The notes under the pieces: generated by a model | Told to the model about the DNA's origin: nothing | Databases searched by the model: none | What the model saw: only the letters and a program-made list of their open reading frames with translations | DNA from: Mycolicibacterium mengxianglii | GTDB taxonomy: Bacteria > Actinomycetota > Actinomycetes > Mycobacteriales > Mycobacteriaceae | DNA: 64,000 bases | Assembly: GCF_015710575.1 (NCBI RefSeq) | Contig: NZ_CP065373.1 | Coordinates: 5,146,001 to 5,210,000 of the forward strand | Direction of reading: 5' to 3' | Part shown: positions 37,681-46,198 of the stretch, one piece after another | Layout of the letters: every line of letters begins with the position of its first letter | Position numbering within the stretch: position 1 is the stretch's first letter | Translations under genes and position numbers: made by a program

Positions 37681-39996
37681 GTGACGGCAAATTTCGGTAC
37701 CGACCTGCTGTCGGCAGCCCTATCAGGCACCGATCCGGACGAGAATCCGGTACAGCACATCGCCGAATTGCCCGCGCGGCAAGGGCGCCAGCAGCACTGG
37801 CCGGCGTGGGCCGACCCCGAACTGGTCGCGCTGTGGCGCGATCGGGGGATCAGCGCACCCTGGTCGCATCAGGTGGAGGCGGCCGACCTCGCGCACCAGG
37901 GGCGCCATGTGGTGGTCAGCACCGGGACCGCATCCGGAAAATCGCTGGCCTACCAGCTGCCGATCCTCGATGCTCTGGCCACCGACCCGCGGGCCCGGGC
38001 GCTGTATCTCTCCCCCACCAAGGCCCTGGGACACGACCAGTTGCGCACCGCGCACGAGCTGACCTCGGCGGTACCCCGCCTCCACGACGTCGCTCCGACC
38101 GCCTATGACGGCGACGCTTCGAGGGAGGTCCGCCGGTTCGCCAGGGAACGGTCCCGGTGGCTGTTCTCCAACCCGGACATGATTCACCTGTCGCTGCTGC
38201 GCAACCACGCCCGCTGGGCGGTCTTCCTGCGCGGACTGCGCTTCATCGTCGTCGACGAATGCCATTACTACCGGGGGGTCTTCGGCTCCAATGTGGCGAT
38301 GGTGCTGCGCCGGTTGCTGCGCCTGGCCGAGCGTTACCAGGGCTCGCCGACGGTGATCTTCGCCAGCGCCACCACCGCGGCACCGAGTGCGACAGCCGCC
38401 GAGTTGATCGGCCAGACCGTCGCCGAGGTCACCGCGGATGGCTCGCCGCACGGCGCCCGCACGGTGGCGCTGTGGGAACCCGCGCTGCGCAAGGACGTCA
38501 CCGGTGAAAACGGCGCCCCGGTGCGGCGTTCGGCGGGGGCCGAAGCATCGCGGGTGATGGCCGACCTGATGTCGGAGGGCGCGCGCACCCTGACATTCGT
38601 GCGGTCCCGGCGCGGCGCGGAGCTGACCGCACTGGGCGCCAGAGCCCGGCTCGAGGACGTCGCACCGGAACTGGTGGAGAAGGTGGCGTCGTATCGGGCC
38701 GGCTACCTCGCCGAGGACCGGCGCGAGTTGGAACGGGCACTGGCCGACGGCCGGCTGCGCGGTCTGGCCACCACCAATGCCCTCGAGCTCGGAGTCGACA
38801 TCTCCGGGTTGGATGCGGTGGTGCTGGCCGGTTTCCCCGGCACGGTCACGTCGTTCTGGCAGCAGGCCGGCCGCTCAGGGCGGCGAGGCCAGGGTGCACT
38901 GATCGTGCTGATCGCGCGCGACGACCCGCTGGACACCTATCTGGTGCACCATCCGGCTGCGCTGCTGGACAAACCCATCGAGCGGGTGGTCATCGATCCA
39001 CGCAACCCCTACGTGCTGGGCCCGCAGTTGCTGTGCGCGGCAACCGAATTACCGGTCAGTGACGCCGAGGTCCGCAACTGGAGTGCCGATGCCGTGGTCG
39101 CCGAGCTGGTCGATGACGGGTTGCTGCGGCACCGGGCGGGCCACTACTACCCCGCCCCGGGACTGGACCCGCATCCCGCGGTCGACATCCGCGGTTCCTC
39201 CGGCGGGCAGATCGCCATCGTCGAATCCGGCACCGGCCGGCTGCTGGGCGGCACCGGTGCCGGTCGGGCACCCGCGACCGTGCATCCGGGCGCGGTTTAC
39301 CTGCATCAGGGTGAGAGCTACGTCGTCGACGAGTTGGACTTCGAAGCTGCCGTGGCGTTCGTCCACGCCGAAGAGCCCGGTTACACCACGCACGCACGCG
39401 AACTCAGCGACATCACGGTCACCGCGCCAGGCGAGCAGATCGACCTCGGCGATGTCACCCTGGGCCTGGTGCCGGTCGAGGTGACGCACACCGTGGTGGG
39501 TTACCTACGGCGCACCCTCGCCGGCGAGGTGCTCGATTTCGTCGAACTCGAGATGCCGACCAGCACTCTGCCCACGGTCGCCGTGATGTATACGCTGACA
39601 CCGGAGTTGCTGGAGGGCAACGGCATTGATCCCCTCCGCGTCGCCGGCGCCTTGCACGCGGCCGAGCATGCGGCGATCGGGCTGCTGCCGTTGGTGGCCA
39701 GTTGCGACCGCGGCGACATCGGCGGGCTGTCCACGGCGATCGGCCCCAGCGGGTTGCCGACGGTTTTCGTCTACGACGGCCACCCCGGCGGTGCGGGGTT
39801 CGCCGAAAGGGGCTTCCAGCAGATTCGGACGTGGTTGGGCGCGACGGCGGACGCTATCGAAGCATGCGAATGTCCGCAGGGCTGCCCATCGTGCGTGCAG
39901 TCGCCGAAGTGCGGCAACGGCAATGACCCGCTCGACAAGGCGGGGGCGATCGTCGTGCTGCGCGCGGTGCTCAACGAACTCGCACGACGATCGTGA
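37681..39996 (+). CDS. SF2 helicase of the MrfA/Hrq1 type with C-terminal DUF1998
   Basis: A 771-residue helicase. Motif I is T-G-T-A-S-G-K-S (81-88), motif II D-E-C-H (192-195), motif III S-A-T and motif [13 protein letters not shown]. After the RecA pair there is a C-terminal domain (DUF1998) ending in a cysteine cluster C731-x3-C735-x2-C738-x5-C744 (P-Q-G-C-P-S-C-V), the metal site of B. subtilis MrfA (YprA), a 3'-5' helicase that repairs mitomycin C damage. No MrfB-like nuclease gene is next to it. The GTG at 37681 gives V-T-A-N-F-G-T-D. It corresponds to Rv3649. Confidence 0.9.
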   Translation: MTANFGTDLLSAALSGTDPDENPVQHIAELPARQGRQQHWPAWADPELVALWRDRGISAPWSHQVEAADLAHQGRHVVVSTGTASGKSLAYQLPILDALATDPRARALYLSPTKALGHDQLRTAHELTSAVPRLHDVAPTAYDGDASREVRRFARERSRWLFSNPDMIHLSLLRNHARWAVFLRGLRFIVVDECHYYRGVFGSNVAMVLRRLLRLAERYQGSPTVIFASATTAAPSATAAELIGQTVAEVTADGSPHGARTVALWEPALRKDVTGENGAPVRRSAGAEASRVMADLMSEGARTLTFVRSRRGAELTALGARARLEDVAPELVEKVASYRAGYLAEDRRELERALADGRLRGLATTNALELGVDISGLDAVVLAGFPGTVTSFWQQAGRSGRRGQGALIVLIARDDPLDTYLVHHPAALLDKPIERVVIDPRNPYVLGPQLLCAATELPVSDAEVRNWSADAVVAELVDDGLLRHRAGHYYPAPGLDPHPAVDIRGSSGGQIAIVESGTGRLLGGTGAGRAPATVHPGAVYLHQGESYVVDELDFEAAVAFVHAEEPGYTTHARELSDITVTAPGEQIDLGDVTLGLVPVEVTHTVVGYLRRTLAGEVLDFVELEMPTSTLPTVAVMYTLTPELLEGNGIDPLRVAGALHAAEHAAIGLLPLVASCDRGDIGGLSTAIGPSGLPTVFVYDGHPGGAGFAERGFQQIRTWLGATADAIEACECPQGCPSCVQSPKCGNGNDPLDKAGAIVVLRAVLNELARRS

Positions 39997-40259
39997 CCTG
40001 TGCGCGACCAGAGCGACGACCGACCCCTCGACGGCCGTTCCCGGGTGACGCCACACCACCGTGGCAAAGTGCGATCGAACGGTCGGATATCACGATCCGT
40101 TCTCCATCCCGACAGGTCGGGTGCCTTCGAAAATTACCCCGGCCACGGGTGCGGCGCAAATCCACGACTCGTTGTCGCTGCGGGTCGAGTCCCGCGCAGA
40201 AGCGCGGTCAGCTACGGATTTCGTGGCCATAACCCATGTGCCGACCGGGAGTTCGGCAG

Positions 40260-40265
40260 TAAAGT
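40260..40265 (+). promoter_or_regulatory. -10 box of the Rv3651-like gene
   Basis: TAAAGT lies 6 nt before the ATG at 40272. The preceding 39997-40259 holds no gene I can support. Confidence 0.45.
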
Positions 40266-40271
40266 TCGCCC

Positions 40272-41297
40272 ATGTCCCACGAATGGCTGCTCGTCGAAAC
40301 GCTTGGCGACGCAACTGTAGTGGTCGCTGCGGGTGATCAGCTGAAGAATCTGGTGCCGCTCACCGTGTTCCTGCGGCGCAACCCGCATGTCGACGCCGTC
40401 ACTGCGGCCGTGGCTGAGTCCGCTGCCGGCGTGGTGCCGCTACGGCGGCGAATACTGAAGGCCGATCGCATCATTCGGACCGTGCCCGTGGTGATGACCG
40501 ACGGCCGAGTGCACGGTGTACACATGTGGCTCGGGCCGGCCGACGTCGCACCTGCACCGCGTCCGACGCCCGGTCCCCTGGTGTGGGACCTGACCACCGG
40601 TGTCGCCACTGACACCACGCAGTCGCTCGTCAACAGCGGTATGAACCCCCAGGAAGAGCGGACCCACGGCAGAGCGTTCGCCGAGGATCTGCCCACCCGG
40701 GACCTGAATCCCAGTGAGACACGAGTGCTTTCACTGGCAGTGCAAAATCGTCCCGGTGCGACGTTCTGCAGCACCTGGGATGTCACCAGCCGCGACGGTC
40801 AGCTCATCACCGTCGGGTTCGTGGCCCGCTCCGCGATGGAGAAAGCCGAGGACGGCAGCGAGCACCTGGTGGCGCGGGCGATGAACTGGCGCAGTCACCG
40901 GCCCAACCCGGTATCGGCCCGAGACAACTTGGCCCAGCGGATCCTCGACGGGCTGGCCAGGCCGGGCAGCTACCGCGCGCTGGTCGACGTCAACACCTGG
41001 ACCCTGCTGAAGTGGCTCGACGAACCCTGCCCGCTGTACGACTGGCGGGGGCGCGCCGGCTCCCCGTGGGTGCATCCGGAGGACACGCGCCTGATCGAGG
41101 CGATGACCACCCAACTCGACGCCGGTGTCACCGAGCAGGTGCTTCGATTGCCGGGGCGCGCCGCCGAGTGGGTGCCCATACATGTGACAGTGCACCGGGT
41201 CGAACTCGAACCCGGCGCCGTCGCGGCGTTGGTCACACTGCGGGAACCGACTGCTGCCGAACTCAGCGCCCGGTCAGTTGATCACTCGCCGGAGTAG
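40272..41297 (+). CDS. conserved mycobacterial protein (Rv3651 type)
   Basis: A 341-residue soluble protein. I recognise it only as the Rv3651 family, described as tandem PAS-like domains. The N-terminal part (M-S-H-E-W-L-L-V-E-T-L-G ... V-A-A-G) and the central T-F-C-S-T-W-D-V segment fit that fold. No enzyme motif is visible. It runs convergent with the last tad gene and overlaps it by 16 bp at the 3' ends. It could be a sensor or regulator linked to the pilus locus, but that is only neighbourhood inference. Confidence 0.7.
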   Translation: MSHEWLLVETLGDATVVVAAGDQLKNLVPLTVFLRRNPHVDAVTAAVAESAAGVVPLRRRILKADRIIRTVPVVMTDGRVHGVHMWLGPADVAPAPRPTPGPLVWDLTTGVATDTTQSLVNSGMNPQEERTHGRAFAEDLPTRDLNPSETRVLSLAVQNRPGATFCSTWDVTSRDGQLITVGFVARSAMEKAEDGSEHLVARAMNWRSHRPNPVSARDNLAQRILDGLARPGSYRALVDVNTWTLLKWLDEPCPLYDWRGRAGSPWVHPEDTRLIEAMTTQLDAGVTEQVLRLPGRAAEWVPIHVTVHRVELEPGAVAALVTLREPTAAELSARSVDHSPE

Positions 41298-41644
41298 TCC
41301 ACCGGGCCGGCCCTGGCGCGAGCCTGCGCGGTTCCGGTCCCCCAGCGACCCAGGTTGACCGGAACCGCCACGGAGACCACCACATCCAGCCCTTGCACTG
41401 TGCACCCGGTACTACGCGCATGCATCCCCGTGACCACCTCCTCGGCCGTCGCACAGGCGGCGACCTGCCCGCCGTCCAGCCGCACCGCACCTGCTAGTGC
41501 CGCGAGATCGGCGGCGGACTGGGCGCGGTGTCGGGCCGCCACCGCGGCACCGAGTTGGGCCACCGCCACCGCCACCGCCATCAGCACGGCGAGCATCGCG
41601 ACGGCGAGGACGCTGGCGGCGCCGCGGTCATCCCGGAGGCTCAA
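41282..41644 (-). CDS. TadE-like pilus-locus protein (Rv3654c type)
   Basis: About 120 residues. An N-terminal R-D-D-R-G-A-A-S-V-L-A-V-A-M-L leads into a hydrophobic helix (about 8-32), then R-H-R-A-Q-S-A-A-D-L-A-A-L-A-G-A, the pattern of helicase/secretion-neighbourhood TadE-like proteins. The start is probably the TTG at 41644, overlapping the previous gene by 17 bp. An ATG at 41631 is out of frame. A GTG at 41947 opens the same frame further up, but the intervening residues are not TadE-like. It is probably a minor pseudopilin. Confidence 0.7.
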   Translation of the reverse strand: MSLRDDRGAASVLAVAMLAVLMAVAVAVAQLGAAVAARHRAQSAADLAALAGAVRLDGGQVAACATAEEVVTGMHARSTGCTVQGLDVVVSVAVPVNLGRWGTGTAQARARAGPVDYSGE

Positions 41645-41951
41645 CGGCGGCCACCGCCTCTGCGGTGAGAGTGAGCCCGGGCAGGCCCGCGGCCCCCACC
41701 GTGACCGTCGCGATGACAAAGTCGCCCTCCTGGCGGATCCGGATGCCGGCGCCGCCCGGAGCGACACGCAGGGCCGCCGGCACCGCTGACGGGTCCCCTC
41801 GACCTGCGAGCCGGGCAGCCTCCCGCGCCGCGTCCACGCAACGGATCTGGGCGGCCGCCGCTCCGATGCCGGCAGCACAGAGCACCAGCACCGCCACCAG
41901 GGTGGCCACGGCCAGAGCCGCTTCGACGGTCGCGATTCCGGCGTCACCGAC
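41628..41951 (-). CDS. TadE-family pseudopilin (Rv3655c type), start codon unclear
   Basis: The frame encodes V-G-D-A-G-I-A-T-V-E-A-A-L followed by a hydrophobic helix, C-V-D-A-A-R-E-A-A-R-L-A-G-R-G-D and a beta-rich C-terminus, a clear TadE pseudopilin with a prepilin-type G/I-x-x-x-E site. No ATG, GTG or TTG exists in this frame between the flp start and this motif. The upstream limit given (41951, codon GTC) is where the frame leaves the flp stop. Either a non-standard start, a lost base or a shorter product from an internal GTG must be assumed. Confidence 0.65.
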   Translation of the reverse strand, partial: VGDAGIATVEAALAVATLVAVLVLCAAGIGAAAAQIRCVDAAREAARLAGRGDPSAVPAALRVAPGGAGIRIRQEGDFVIATVTVGAAGLPGLTLTAEAVAAVEPPG

Positions 41952-42154
41952 TAGGCGCTGGTGTTCAGCGCCCGGCCGATGATTCCGGTGAGTGCGGCGG
42001 TGATCGAGTCGCCGGTGACCACCGTGTACAGGACCGCCCCGAAGGCTGCCGCGGCCACGGTGCCGATGGCATACTCCACCGTCGACATCCCGGTCTCGTC
42101 GACGGCCAGCAGCACCGCACGCGTCCGTATCTGCTGAAAAATGTTGTCTCTCAT
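41951..42154 (-). CDS. flp: Flp-type pilin (DUF4244, Rv3656c type)
   Basis: A 67-residue pilin. The short basic leader ends D-E-T-G22, then M-S-T-V-E27-Y-A, so a prepilin peptidase would cut after G22 with the conserved Glu at +5. One hydrophobic helix (28-50) forms the pilus core. It lies 27 bp after the tadC stop. No dedicated prepilin peptidase gene is in the window, so it must be elsewhere. The gene is the structural subunit of the tad locus. Confidence 0.85.
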   Translation of the reverse strand: MRDNIFQQIRTRAVLLAVDETGMSTVEYAIGTVAAAAFGAVLYTVVTGDSITAALTGIIGRALNTSA

Positions 42155-42181
42155 ATGGTTTCCTGTTCTGTATCGGTTGAC

Positions 42182-42766
42182 TCACCACAACCCCGACCCG
42201 AAAACGTCCCCGGCCAGCCCGGCCACCGTGGGCACGATGCCCAGGCAGACGAATGCGGGCAGAAAGCACAGTCCGAGCGGACCTGCGATGAGGACTGAGG
42301 CGCGTTCGGCGGCCGCGGCGGCGTCATGCGTGGCGTCAGCACGGATGTCGTCGGCCAGTTCAGCGACGCCGTGCGCCAGCGCTGTTCCCGAGGATGCCGA
42401 ACGCCGGGCCAACCGCAGCAGGGCGTGGCAGTGCGGGTCGGCGACCCCGGAACCGGTGGCGGCCCAGGCGGTGTCGGGATCGGCTCCCAGCGCGAGCAGG
42501 TCGGCGGCCCTGCCGAGCACCGCGGCCAGCAGTGGCGGGGCGTGCGGCGCGGCGGCGCGCGCCGCGGTCGGCACCGCCATGCCTGCGCGTAGGCACACCG
42601 CCAAGACGTCGAGGCTGGAGGCACCCGCGAGGGCATCGGCAGCCGGCGGCGGCCGCTCGAGGACGCGCGGCTGCCGGTCCAGCCCGGCGCGGGTGCGCAC
42701 CGTCAGCGGTCCGGTCCCCAGCAGCAGCGCCGCAGCCAGTGTCACGGCCGCTGTTCCCACGCTCAT
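42182..42766 (-). CDS. Tad secretion membrane protein TadC-like
   Basis: A 194-residue protein with a GspF/TadC (type II secretion F) domain. One N-terminal span, the G-A-D-P-D-T-A-W signature of F domains (about residue 107), and two C-terminal spans (L-C-F-L-P-A-F-V-C-L-G-I-V-P) are present. The ATG overlaps the tadB stop by 4 bp (ATGA, 42763-42766). Together with TadB it forms the inner-membrane platform of the Flp pilus machine. It corresponds to Rv3657c. Confidence 0.85.
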   Translation of the reverse strand: MSVGTAAVTLAAALLLGTGPLTVRTRAGLDRQPRVLERPPPAADALAGASSLDVLAVCLRAGMAVPTAARAAAPHAPPLLAAVLGRAADLLALGADPDTAWAATGSGVADPHCHALLRLARRSASSGTALAHGVAELADDIRADATHDAAAAAERASVLIAGPLGLCFLPAFVCLGIVPTVAGLAGDVFGSGLW

Positions 42767-43548
42767 ACCGGCAGCCGATCGGTGATCCGCCCCGACCACA
42801 TCACCCCGGCGCACACCAGCAGCACCCCGACGATCAGCACCCATCCCCCGATGCCGTGAGATAGAAATGCCGTCGGCGCGGCGCCCAGTAGCTCGCCCAG
42901 CCCCACACCGAGCACTGGCAGCACGGCCAGGATCGCGGCGGTTGCCCTGGCTCCGGCCATCCCGGCATCCACCTGCGCGGTGTAGCGCTGCCGCTCGCCG
43001 ATGTCGAGCTGCGCGGCACGCATCAGCACGCCGATGGGCAGGCCGTGCTCCGACGCGAGTTGCCAGCAGGCCGCCAGCCGTTCCCACTGCCGGGGCAACG
43101 CGGACTGGGCCGCGGCGGCCCGCAGACCAGCAGCCACGTCAGCACCGAGGCCGGCCCTGGCGGCGACCGTGCGCAAGCCGGTGCTCACGCCGCCCGGTCC
43201 GGAGGCCGTCTCGGCGGCGGCCACCTCGAAGGCACGCACCGGGTGGGCGCCGGCCCGCAGCTCGGCGGTCAGCATCTCCAACGCACCGCCGAGGGCGCGA
43301 CCCTCCTGGTGCGCTCGCCTTCGTGCGGTGTGTCGCCTGCGCCGCAGGTAGGCCGTGCCCGCGATCAGCATCGCCGAGACTGCCGTCGTCGCCGGCAGGC
43401 TGACCGCTACCAGGGCGCTCAGGGCGATGCCGGTGACCACGAGAAACCGAGCCGGGGAGTACGTCCGGGGCGTCCGGGTGAGCGGCAGCCGGCGCCCCGG
43501 CACGGGATGCATCAGCGCGGCGGCGGCGAGCAGAAGTGCGGTGTTCAT
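42763..43548 (-). CDS. Tad secretion membrane protein TadB-like
   Basis: A 261-residue polytopic protein with an F-type domain: two N-terminal spans (about 37-68), a cytosolic helical region with R-A-G-A-H-P-V-R-A-F, and two C-terminal spans. It starts at ATG 43548, overlapping the tadA stop by one base; a GTG three bases upstream (43551) is equally possible. It is the larger platform partner of TadC and corresponds to Rv3658c. Confidence 0.85.
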   Translation of the reverse strand: MNTALLLAAAALMHPVPGRRLPLTRTPRTYSPARFLVVTGIALSALVAVSLPATTAVSAMLIAGTAYLRRRRHTARRRAHQEGRALGGALEMLTAELRAGAHPVRAFEVAAAETASGPGGVSTGLRTVAARAGLGADVAAGLRAAAAQSALPRQWERLAACWQLASEHGLPIGVLMRAAQLDIGERQRYTAQVDAGMAGARATAAILAVLPVLGVGLGELLGAAPTAFLSHGIGGWVLIVGVLLVCAGVMWSGRITDRLPV

Positions 43549-44720
43549 CACGACCCCGTGAGCTGTCGCCGGAGTTCGGCGGCACCGTCGCCGTGCCCGC
43601 GATCAACATGCCAGGCCGTCACCACCCGACAGATCTCGGATCCGGCATCACGCTGGAGCACCGCGATCTCGCTGAGCCGGCGCCCGCCGTCACGCCCCCG
43701 CGACACATGCAGCAGCACCCGGACCGCGGCGGCGAGCTGGCTGTGTAGCGCCACACGGTCCAGACCGCCGAGTGCGCCGAGGGCTTCCAGGCGTGCCGGC
43801 ACCTCGGCGGGACGATTTGCGTGCACGGTTCCGGCACCGCCGTCATGGCCGGTGTTGAGTGCTGCCAGCAGGTCCACCACCTCGGCGCCGCGCACCTCTC
43901 CGACGACGATCCGGTCGGGACGCATGCGCAGGGCTTGGCGGACCAACTGTCGGACAGTGATCTCGCCGGCGCCTTCGACATTGGCTCCCCGGGCGACGAG
44001 CGTCACCAGGTGCGGGTGCGGGGGTGCGAGTTCGGCGGCATCCTCAACACACACAATGCGCTCATCGGGTGCCACCGAGCCCAGGAGTGCCGCCAGCAGA
44101 GTTGTTTTGCCCGCGCCCGTGCCCCCGGAGACCAGAAAAGCCAGTCTGGCGCCGATGACGTCGTTCAGGATGGCCGCCGCGTCAGGAGCTATCGCGCCGG
44201 CGGCGCACAACGCGGCCAGCCCCTGGGTCGCCGGGCGCAGCACTCGCAGCGAGATCGCGGTGCCCGCCGCAGCGACCGGGGGCAGGACCGCGTGCAGGCG
44301 AATTGTGAGCCGACTGGCACCGATATTGCTGAGCAGCCCGTCGACCCACGGCGACGCGTCGTCGAGCCGACGTCCGGCAGCCAGAGCCAGCCGCTGCGCA
44401 AGGCGGCGGACCGCTGCCTCGTCAGCGAACCGGACGGAGCTGCGCCGCAAACCATTTCCGTCGTCGATCCAGACGTGCGAAGGCGAGGTCACCAGCACGT
44501 CGGTGGCTCCGGGCAAGCACAGCAGCGGCTCCAGAACGCCGACGCCGGTCAGCTCGGTCTGGACTGCGCGCAGGTTGGTCAGAACTTCGGTATCGCCCAG
44601 CAGTCCTGCCGATTCGGCGCGGATGGCCGCGGCCACGACGCCGGCGGGCAGCGATCCCGGTGCCATGTTCGTGTCGGCGGCCAGCCGCTCCCGCACCCGA
44701 TCGATCAGCGACTGACTCAT
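43548..44720 (-). CDS. tadA: Tad pilus ATPase (CpaF/TadA)
   Basis: A 390-residue type II/IV secretion ATPase that powers Flp pilus assembly. Walker A G-G-T-G-A-G-K-T is at 199-206, the Asp box C-V-E-D-A-A-E and the Walker B-like R-P-D-R-I-V-V-G-E-V-R-G follow, then the His box G-T-V-H-A-N. The N-terminal domain lacks the FHA or receiver extensions of some CpaF proteins. The ATG at 44720 overlaps the ssd stop (ATGA). An upstream extension lies inside ssd and is not conserved. It corresponds to Rv3659c. Confidence 0.92.
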   Translation of the reverse strand: MSQSLIDRVRERLAADTNMAPGSLPAGVVAAAIRAESAGLLGDTEVLTNLRAVQTELTGVGVLEPLLCLPGATDVLVTSPSHVWIDDGNGLRRSSVRFADEAAVRRLAQRLALAAGRRLDDASPWVDGLLSNIGASRLTIRLHAVLPPVAAAGTAISLRVLRPATQGLAALCAAGAIAPDAAAILNDVIGARLAFLVSGGTGAGKTTLLAALLGSVAPDERIVCVEDAAELAPPHPHLVTLVARGANVEGAGEITVRQLVRQALRMRPDRIVVGEVRGAEVVDLLAALNTGHDGGAGTVHANRPAEVPARLEALGALGGLDRVALHSQLAAAVRVLLHVSRGRDGGRRLSEIAVLQRDAGSEICRVVTAWHVDRGHGDGAAELRRQLTGS

Positions 44721-45787
44721 GCGGCCAGCCCTACGCTGCGGTTGGCGCCCAGGACCGCGGCGACCTTTCGGGCAGCCAGCGCCAGCGGCGACCGGGGCCG
44801 TAACCGCAGACCGCCGTGTTCGATCCGTTCGGCGATCAACGGTTCGGGCCGCATGGCGGCCAGCAGCGGCAGCCGTGTCACCTCGGAGATGTCGGCGGGC
44901 CGCAGCCCACCTGGCGACGGGCCCCGAACGACCAGGCCGACGTTGGGGTTCACCGCGCTCAAAGTGGGGCCCATCGCCGTGGCCGCCGCGCATGACCGCA
45001 CGTCGCACGCGCTGATCACCACCACGAGGTCGGCGTCCGCGAGAGCAGTCACGGCGCCATCGGTCATGCGGCGCGGGACGTCGCAGATGGCCGTCACCCC
45101 TGCCCGGCGTCCGGCGTCGAGCACCGCACCGACCGCTGCCGCGGGCACCTCGTGACTGGCGCGCGTGCCGGACAGGACGGCGATGCCGCGGTGCTCGGGC
45201 AGCGCCTCACGGATCGCCGGCCAACTGACCCGTCCACCCTGTAGCGCCAGGTCAGGCCAGCGCAGGCCCGGCAGGTTCTCGGCTCCCAACAACACATCGA
45301 TGCCACCGCCCCAGGGGTCGAGGTCGACCAGGAGTGACCGCTTCACCTGATGCGCGAGGGCGACCGCGAACACCGAGGCACCGGCGCCGCCGCGACCGCC
45401 GACCACCGCGACGGTGGTTCCGCTGCTACCCGGTGCCGCCGTGTCACTGACCTCGGATATGCCGCGGACCAGCTCGTCGGCTCGGTCCGGCAGTACCAGA
45501 ACATCCTGGGCGCCAACCGAAATCGCCGCCTGCAGGGTCGCAGCGTCTGGTTCGCCAAAAGCGCAGACATACACCGCGCGCCGCCTCGGGAGCTCTGCGC
45601 TGACGCACTTGCGCGCCGCCGCGGCGTCGACCACGACAGCGGCCGCGGCGAGCCATGTCTTGCGCGCGGGTGCCACCGCCGGGTCGAGGTGCACGGCCCG
45701 CACGCCTGCTGCGGCCGCCACCCGGTCAGCTTCGTCACGTAGTGCGGTTTCAGCAATGAGGGCCAGAAGTGCGGGAGTGCTCGTCAC
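44717..45787 (-). CDS. ssd: septum-site-determining/CpaE-like ATPase (Ssd type)
   Basis: A 356-residue MinD/CpaE-superfamily protein. An N-terminal receiver-like part (about 1-115) precedes the deviant Walker A G-G-R-G-G-A-G-A-S, in which the terminal K-T/S is altered, and the L-L-V-D-L-D-P-W-G-G-G-I-D strand. It probably localises the pilus machine or, as reported for Ssd (Rv3660c) in M. tuberculosis, affects septum formation. The GTG at 45787 (V-T-S-T-P-A-L-L-A-L-I-A-E) fits the M. tuberculosis start as I recall it; an in-frame GTG at 45904 would add 39 residues. It is the first gene of the tad operon. Confidence 0.85.
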   Translation of the reverse strand: MTSTPALLALIAETALRDEADRVAAAAGVRAVHLDPAVAPARKTWLAAAAVVVDAAAARKCVSAELPRRRAVYVCAFGEPDAATLQAAISVGAQDVLVLPDRADELVRGISEVSDTAAPGSSGTTVAVVGGRGGAGASVFAVALAHQVKRSLLVDLDPWGGGIDVLLGAENLPGLRWPDLALQGGRVSWPAIREALPEHRGIAVLSGTRASHEVPAAAVGAVLDAGRRAGVTAICDVPRRMTDGAVTALADADLVVVISACDVRSCAAATAMGPTLSAVNPNVGLVVRGPSPGGLRPADISEVTRLPLLAAMRPEPLIAERIEHGGLRLRPRSPLALAARKVAAVLGANRSVGLAA

Positions 45788-45942
45788 CGCTTCAGCGTGG
45801 CGCCGGTGGCCGGTGGCTGCCAGTCGCTGCCACCACTCTGGGGATGGCTGTTCGGCTGTGGATAAACCGCGTGGAATCACGATTTCAGCGAAATGGAGCC
45901 GCACCGTCGTACCGGGCGGTCACTGCTGGCGAAACACCCCCA

Positions 45943-46039
45943 GACAAAAGACGACCCTCGCCAGGGGGGGAGGAGGCGAGGGTCGTCGTGTATCAGCCCC
46001 GGGGGGTCGGGCTGATGCACACCCGGCATAAGCCGAGTA
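45943..46039 (-). ncRNA. 6C RNA (B11 type small RNA)
   Basis: On the minus strand two hairpins with C-rich loops lie in tandem: ATCAGCCC (46016-46009) pairs with GGGCTGAT (45999-45992) around GACCCCCCG, and GACGACCCTCGCC (45987-45975) pairs with GGCGAGGGTCGTC (45962-45950) around TCCTCCCCCCCT. A TTTTG run follows. This is the 6C motif known from high-GC Gram-positives. The location between ssd and the HAD gene is that of B11 in M. tuberculosis. TATAGT at 46051-46046 is a good -10 box, placing the 5' end near 46039. B11 is reported to regulate by C-rich loop pairing with G-rich ribosome-binding sites. The remaining 45788-45942 and 46057-46185 hold nothing I recognise. Confidence 0.88.
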
Positions 46040-46185
46040 ATACTCACTATACACACGACCCAGCACACTGGCGCAAGTCTCGATAACGAACACGCCACTC
46101 GATGATCACTACAGAATTGCAGTCACCGACACCTGGCTTGAACTGCCAATTTGAACACTTTGTCGGTTGGTGTCACGGGCACACC

Positions 46186-46191
46186 TATTGT
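46186..46191 (+). promoter_or_regulatory. -10 box of the HAD gene (leaderless)
   Basis: TATTGT lies 7 nt before the GTG at 46199. This supports that start over an in-frame ATG at 46151. Confidence 0.5.
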
Positions 46192-46198
46192 TGGGTGC

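Noticed and set aside
39997..40259. Possible small gene between the helicase and the Rv3651-like gene (place of a PE gene in M. tuberculosis)
   Set aside because: Several short frames exist on both strands, but none has a PE motif, a Shine-Dalgarno or convincing codon bias.
41645..41947. GTG at 41947 as start of the Rv3654c-type TadE gene
   Set aside because: The residues between 41947 and 41644 are Trp/Arg/Pro-rich and unlike TadE proteins; the same DNA codes the other TadE gene in a different frame.
45950..45987. Plain rho-independent terminator for the tad operon
   Set aside because: It is upstream of ssd, not downstream, and together with the second C-loop hairpin and a -10 box it fits a 6C RNA better.
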